This document shows, piece after piece, positions 59,725-64,000 of a stretch of 64,000 nt of DNA. The DNA lies in the NCBI RefSeq assembly GCF_014066305.1, contig NW_023501041.1, forward strand, positions 620,001-684,000, given 5' to 3'. The position numbers and the translations under genes were made by a program. Position 1 is the stretch's first letter, and each line of letters opens with the position of its first letter. The notes beneath the pieces were generated by a model that was not told the DNA's origin, did not search any database, and saw nothing but the letters and a program-made list of their open reading frames with translations. This stretch comes from Letharia columbiana (lineage: Eukaryota > Ascomycota > Lecanoromycetes > Lecanorales > Parmeliaceae).

Positions 59725-60612
59725 CCGTCCCACACGAAGCACTTCCATCAGCTAGGTTACACCACAATTACCCCTCAACACAAGGGATTTCAAATGTCAC
59801 TGCACAAAAGACATTGGCCAAACGGTGTGGTGAGTGGACAAGGGGCTGCTCTGGACATCTACAGGCAGGACTGCAACACGGCGCTCAATCTCTTCATACG
59901 AGATGTAATAAGTCGATACGAAGAGCGTGACACGAAATGGCTCTCTATTGGTGTGCGAGCGTCTTCGATGGTCCCGGCCTATCAGAGGACTCCGAAGAGA
60001 TACACTTTCAGTGAGTCGCGATAGCTGCCATGATAGTGCGGATGGGTCGATGAGAGAGTCATAATGATCGTCGCGGAGAATCGTAAGACACTGGCGTCTT
60101 GGTAAGGAATGTTGGAGACATGCCTGTAAAGCCGTCTGATATTTTTGATTTGCGCTCCACAGCGTAGTTTCGGGGGGGTGCTTTACTATCGTGAGCTGTT
60201 AATCGTATGGGAACACGCTATAAAGTGTAGCGTGTTCCCATACGATTATATGAAGAATGCTTACTTTATTCGCATCAGCTCGGTTGGATGAAATTTGATA
60301 CGCTTTTCTTCTTCTCTTCTTCATTGATTGTTGGCGAGTTCGGAACGCTGGTGAAGGCTTTTTTGTCTGCGTGAACAGGCACATGTACTTCTGGACTTCC
60401 ATTCTGGGCGACTAAATTAGCACTCAATAGACTTGTACCGTCTGCTTTTGGAGAGGCCAATGCGACTGTCAATAAAGAGTGAGAGGCTGAAATACCGACT
60501 GAGTGATCGCGGAATGAACTGTGTGTAGAATTCCTTATGCGATAGGGAAACACGGAAATTTGAAAGGTCCTCTCCATACAATATTGTCACGTTCTTTGCG
60601 TGCCTTGAGAAA
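59724..60612. repeat. Tandem duplication E, copy 2 (~889 bp)
   Basis: Directly follows copy 1. It differs by scattered substitutions, a ~20-bp deletion near its end (after cacggaaat) and the 45-bp hairpin insertion at 60,202. RIP-type saturation is absent despite the >800-bp length. Confidence 0.93.
60200..60248. mobile_element. 45-bp perfect-TIR insertion with TA duplication
   Basis: Between two TA dinucleotides lie atcgtatgggaacacgcta, a 7-nt loop taaagtg, and the exact reverse complement of the first arm (19-bp arms). The matching place in copy 1 (near 59,335) reads gctgctatatg, with no insert and a single TA. The structure is that of a minimal TA-targeting DNA element (micro-MITE). Confidence 0.88.
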
Positions 60613-61045
60613 TCTTGTCCCCCAAGCCAGTCCACAGGCTTTAAAGTCCACCTTACACTGGTGCTCCATGAAGTTGGTTGTTTCCTTCGAGTCAAGATGA
60701 GTCTTTCTGCTCTAGGTTCATAGATTACAGAGTTTTGGTCCATCAAACGGGAATAACACTAGTGTCGTTTCAAAAGAAGGGGCTGCGTTTCGAATCTACT
60801 GTTATAGCCGCGAAACATTAGCGCCATTGGAGCTTGCGCCCGACTTCCTCCACCCGTCACCAAATTTTCAGGAGTCAGACGGCATTGGACCGCAAATCAG
60901 CGAACACTAAGTACAGCCGGTCCAAAATTTGGCAACACGATCCTTGCCACGTCGTTCCAGCGGATCTGAGCATACAGGGCCATATATAGAACATGGATTT
61001 TGCTATCTTTCGCAGTGGCGGCGGCGGAGATCCCACAAATGCAAC
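60613..61045. other. Intergenic / promoter of GT32 gene
   Basis: Upstream of the glycosyltransferase. The open frame continues into it from 60,929, but without a good ATG. Nothing else was recognised. Confidence 0.5.
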
Positions 61046-62017
61046 ATGGAAATCAAGAATTGGTTGAAAGTACCTCAGCCTAAGATCCTTAGTGGTACCA
61101 GTGTTGTAAGGAGACGCCCTTTACAATGCCTCATCTGGACCTTCCTCGTCGTTCTCTATATTCACTATATCAACCGCCGTCCGTCAGTTGATCTAATCTC
61201 TCCAAAACCACCTCCATTAGATAACATCCCGAATAAGATATGGCAGATCTTCTTCAACTACACTCCCATCGACTCCTACACCGACTCCATCCAAACCTGG
61301 ATCACCAAAAATCAAGACTACAAGTACACGCTCGTCTCCGCCGCCGGCGCCAACGCTTTTGCTCTAAAAAATTATGCCAATCGGAGAGAGATTCTATACC
61401 CGTTCCTCTCACTGCACGTCCCCGTGCTGCGTTCCGACCTCCTTCGCTACATGCTACTTGAGTCCGAAGGCGGAGTCTACAGCGATCTTGACACCGCTGC
61501 GTTGAAACCTGTCAACGAGTGGATACCATTACATTTGGAATCCAAAGTGCACGCCGTTGTCGGCATCGAGTACGACCAAGGAGAGGGAGAAGCATATCCC
61601 GGGATGGAAGGTCCAGGCTTGCAATTCTGCCAGTGGACAATGGCCGCTAGCCGCGGACATCCGCTCATGGCGCGCATAGTCAACGACGTAGTCGACGCAC
61701 TGCACGCACTCGCTATGAAGAACGAGACGACGATCGCAGAGCTGCAGCCCAGCGACGAAGAAATGGTTCAACTCAGCGGACCCCCCATCTGGACGAGAGC
61801 GGTTATGAAGACTCTGTCCGAGGCGACGGGGACTGAGATGAGTTATCGGAATTTTACGGGGATGAAGGAGCCGAGGTTCTTTGGAGATGTCATGGTGTTG
61901 CCGGTCAATGGGTTTGGGACAGGGCAGCTGCATCCGGGGAGTGTGAGGAAGGGGTCCAAAGACGCTTTTGTGAGACATGGGTGGAAAGGGAGTTGGAAGC
62001 GGGATTGGAGCGACTAG
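61046..62017 (+). CDS. GT32-family glycosyltransferase, Och1-like (323 aa)
   Basis: The start chosen is the ATG at 61,046 (MEIKNWLKVPQPKILSG). A single membrane anchor follows near residues 30-47 (CLIWTFLVVLYIHYI), giving a type II Golgi topology. The catalytic region has NIPNKIWQIFFNY, RSDLLRYMLLESEGGVYSDL and the DXD motif (SDLDT, near residue 147), with later GPGLQFCQWTMAASRGHPLM and a C-terminal GFGTGQLHPGS. These are the hallmarks of the GT32/DXD (Gly_transf_sug) family, including fungal alpha-1,6-mannosyltransferase Och1 relatives. Such enzymes add hexoses from nucleotide sugars to glycans in the secretory pathway. The precise substrate is unknown. Confidence 0.93.
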   Translation: MEIKNWLKVPQPKILSGTSVVRRRPLQCLIWTFLVVLYIHYINRRPSVDLISPKPPPLDNIPNKIWQIFFNYTPIDSYTDSIQTWITKNQDYKYTLVSAAGANAFALKNYANRREILYPFLSLHVPVLRSDLLRYMLLESEGGVYSDLDTAALKPVNEWIPLHLESKVHAVVGIEYDQGEGEAYPGMEGPGLQFCQWTMAASRGHPLMARIVNDVVDALHALAMKNETTIAELQPSDEEMVQLSGPPIWTRAVMKTLSEATGTEMSYRNFTGMKEPRFFGDVMVLPVNGFGTGQLHPGSVRKGSKDAFVRHGWKGSWKRDWSD

Positions 62018-63263
62018 TTTTACTTGGAGGTGGGTGGGATTTGGTGCTGCAAACGTGCTCATTTCTGTCCAACAAGGTACACCAGCCTACCTGAGCGTGA
62101 AAAATCCTCCGAATGCCTCCTCATCTCTGCCGTTCAGCCCAGCACCTTACTGCTGGAACATCAATGTTGCTTTGTACGCAACGAATTCCCAGTCGAAATT
62201 TTGTTTCTCGGAGTTTTTACAACGTTGAGTGCTAAAATGCTCGAGAAGATACAGGGGTGCTGCCAAGGATAAGCTTAGACAATAGCTTAGACCAAGTTCA
62301 ACGTATGGAGGTGGTAGAACCGGCTTGTGCGAGGCTATCTGAAATTCGAGACTCAGGGTGAAAGCAAACACATATGAAAGCCAGTCCGCATTGAACTGGA
62401 TCCTCGGTGCATTTACCCACAGTCAAACCTTCAGACTTTGACACCACTTTTGAAAACCATCCATCGCCGTCGTCTCATGAACACGTATGCGTACCGAAGG
62501 CTCACACCTCCAAGGACGAGAGTTAACATGATTGTGAGCTGGGCAGACGGAGTTACCACTGTCGTCTGGAGGCCAGGCTGCTCTTGATTTTCGTCCAGAC
62601 TTTCAACCGACAGGTGCGGACGGTCTCCGTTACTCTCGTAACTTGCAACGCAAATATATGCCGGATGGCGCTTGCCAGTGCTTGAAGCTTTCCTTGGAGC
62701 TTCAACCAGCATTCAGATACACTTTTTTGAATATGTTCCACAGCTCTTGTGTATCGCACGTGCAGTCTATCGATTGCTTGGGCGTGTCGCAAAGGTCTGG
62801 TTTCGCGCATGCGGAGCCTTGCGCACCGGTGACGGGAGGTAGCAGCAGGCTGTTACTGCAGGAGGGACTGGTTGCAGTTCAATCGTCGTGGACGTGACCG
62901 TTCATAAGCCAGCATGATCTACAGGTCTGGTCACCATACATGATGGGCATTGGGAACAAGCACAAGGCTTTGCGAAGAGCTGAGTCCTGTAGCCTTGTAA
63001 ACCCCATGCATGGGGCAGTACTGGTTCTGCATGAGGCCTGCATGAAAGCTAGGCCGTATTTGCATCTGGACCTTGACGGCCAATCTACCTCTTATCTCGT
63101 GATGGCGATACATTTTTTCCTTCTTCTTCTTCTTCGAATGCACTGCCATAAACGTTGTTGTGAACGAGGACATTAGCAGTCTTGGGTACGACTAGCTACA
63201 TCTTCCATTCATTGTCATTTTCTGTACTCCGCTCCGGGCCATTTGGCTTTTGATTGTTCCCAG
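62018..63263. other. Intergenic, 1.25 kb
   Basis: A minus-strand frame at 62,431-62,712 ends with a hydrophobic segment (LTIMLTLVLGGVSLRYAYVF) and a basic tail like a tail-anchored protein, but it has no recognisable relatives and is not called as a gene. Nothing else was recognised. Confidence 0.4.
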
Positions 63264-64000
63264 CTAAGAAGACTTATCCACCACAGGGATGTTCTTGGAC
63301 AGATGTTCTCTATATTCAGGAGTGCACCGCCAGCCACTGATCTGATGCACAAGATCTTCGATGGCGCTTGCCCATCTAATCAAAACATCCTCTTTCCATG
63401 CGGTATGGTGCAAAGAAAGACTGAAGGGCAACCCAGCGGAGTCAACACCGATTGGTATACAAATGATGGGATAGCCTATTAAGATTAGATCAGGCTGATA
63501 ACGGCAATATGACACCATTGTTGGGCAAAGAAGCTGATAAGCAAGTCAAATTTCAAGGCTGTGAGTCTCAATAGGTCAATCAATCTTGAAGAAGGAAAAG
63601 CAGAAAACACGAAAACACTCCAGGGTTTTGCTTTATAGAGATCGAAAGAGCTCAGCAATGGTGCATAGACTTTTCGAGATATTTCGGATGACGAGAGAAG
63701 ATATCGCAATGCTCAACGTACGCACAAAATGAAAGTACTTACCAGCCTGGGCAGCAAGCTGCTGTCCCGCGCCTTTCCGGTCAAACAAGATGAGCGCATC
63801 GAACACTGTATTAGTCTTATTGTCCTTTAGCGCAGCGTCGATGCCCTCAGTGCGGCATTTTTGCTGGGTGTAATGCAGGGCTTGGTAATAGGTTTCCGTC
63901 GCTTCGCCGCAGCTTTGTAAGATTTGCTGAAAGTTGTTCTATAGATAACGTCAGCCGAGACCAAGCGCTCTGTTCAATAAATGTGAAGCAGGGGAATATT
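63264..64000 (-). CDS. Amidase-family enzyme, 3' part only
   Basis: Last exon 63,264-63,475 reads GYPIICIPIGVDSAGLPFSL with SLHHTAWKEDVLIRWASAIE, the typical C-terminal end of amidase-signature proteins. It joins across a 267-bp intron (63,476-63,742) to the exon 63,743-63,938, whose end reads DALILFDRKGAGQQLAAQAG, so the junction gives AQAG-YPIICIP in frame. A further intron starts at 63,939 (acceptor ctatag) and the gene continues beyond the window. The catalytic Ser-Ser-Lys part (G-G-S-S-G-G) is outside. The family hydrolyses amides. The intron is longer than its neighbours'. Confidence 0.85.

Noticed and set aside
62431..62712. 93-codon frame with a C-terminal hydrophobic segment
   Set aside because: Resembles a tail-anchored protein, but there is no good start context, no homology and an overlapping alternative frame.

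Overview
The window is nuclear DNA of a filamentous ascomycete, most likely Pezizomycotina and plausibly Dothideomycetes. The genes carry short GT..AG introns of about 40-115 bp. The gene set (HeLo-like/DUF7580, C2H2-TPR, 2EXR F-box-like, BVMO, GPI-anchored and secreted proteins) is typical of that group. The genome is split sharply into an AT-rich, RIP-destroyed repeat block (about 1-19,250) and a normal-GC gene-bearing block (about 21-64 kb). RIP is repeat-induced point mutation (C to T, preferring CpA).

Region 1 (1-19,250) has no usable ORFs. CpA/TpG is nearly absent while CpG (cgcg) survives. By eye I can still read, through stop codons on the minus strand, the RT, RNase H and integrase of a Ty3/gypsy retrotransposon (about 9.3-16.3 kb). 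It is interrupted by a short element with terminal direct repeats and internal minisatellites (13,888-15,318). Other degraded repeats are an LTR-like pair near 5.5 and 8.1 kb, a 275-bp tandem triplet and an 8-codon repeat.

Region 2 (19,250-24,950) is the border. It holds five roughly 200-bp tandem units whose mutation load falls with distance from the AT block, then a long poly(A) tract, a secreted-protein gene carrying a nonsense codon and a frameshift, and a MITE-like inverted-repeat segment with telomere-like repeats.

Region 3 (24,950-44,415) is mostly conserved single-copy genes: a giant coiled-coil protein, ribosomal protein eL27 divergent from it, a membrane protein, an unknown three-exon gene, a membrane acyltransferase, a frameshifted GPI-anchored protein, a kelch-like protein, a 2EXR/F-box-like protein and a DUF7580 protein.

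Region 4 (44,415-49,344) is the most interesting. The HeLo-like/DUF7580 gene faces, across a 327-bp Tc1/mariner-type MITE, a C2H2-zinc-finger/TPR receptor-like gene whose repeat domain has five stop codons, all at glutamine codons as expected from C to T mutation, plus a frameshift. Next to it a RING-finger gene with an expanded 8-residue repeat has two frameshifts. This looks like a decaying cluster of fungal non-self-recognition or signalling genes.

Region 5 (49,345-64,000) holds un-mutated duplications, a Baeyer-Villiger-type monooxygenase, an NmrA/isoflavone-reductase-like relic, a small secreted protein, an 860-bp tandem duplication in which one copy carries a 45-bp perfect-TIR insertion with a TA duplication, a GT32 glycosyltransferase and the 3' end of an amidase that runs off the window.
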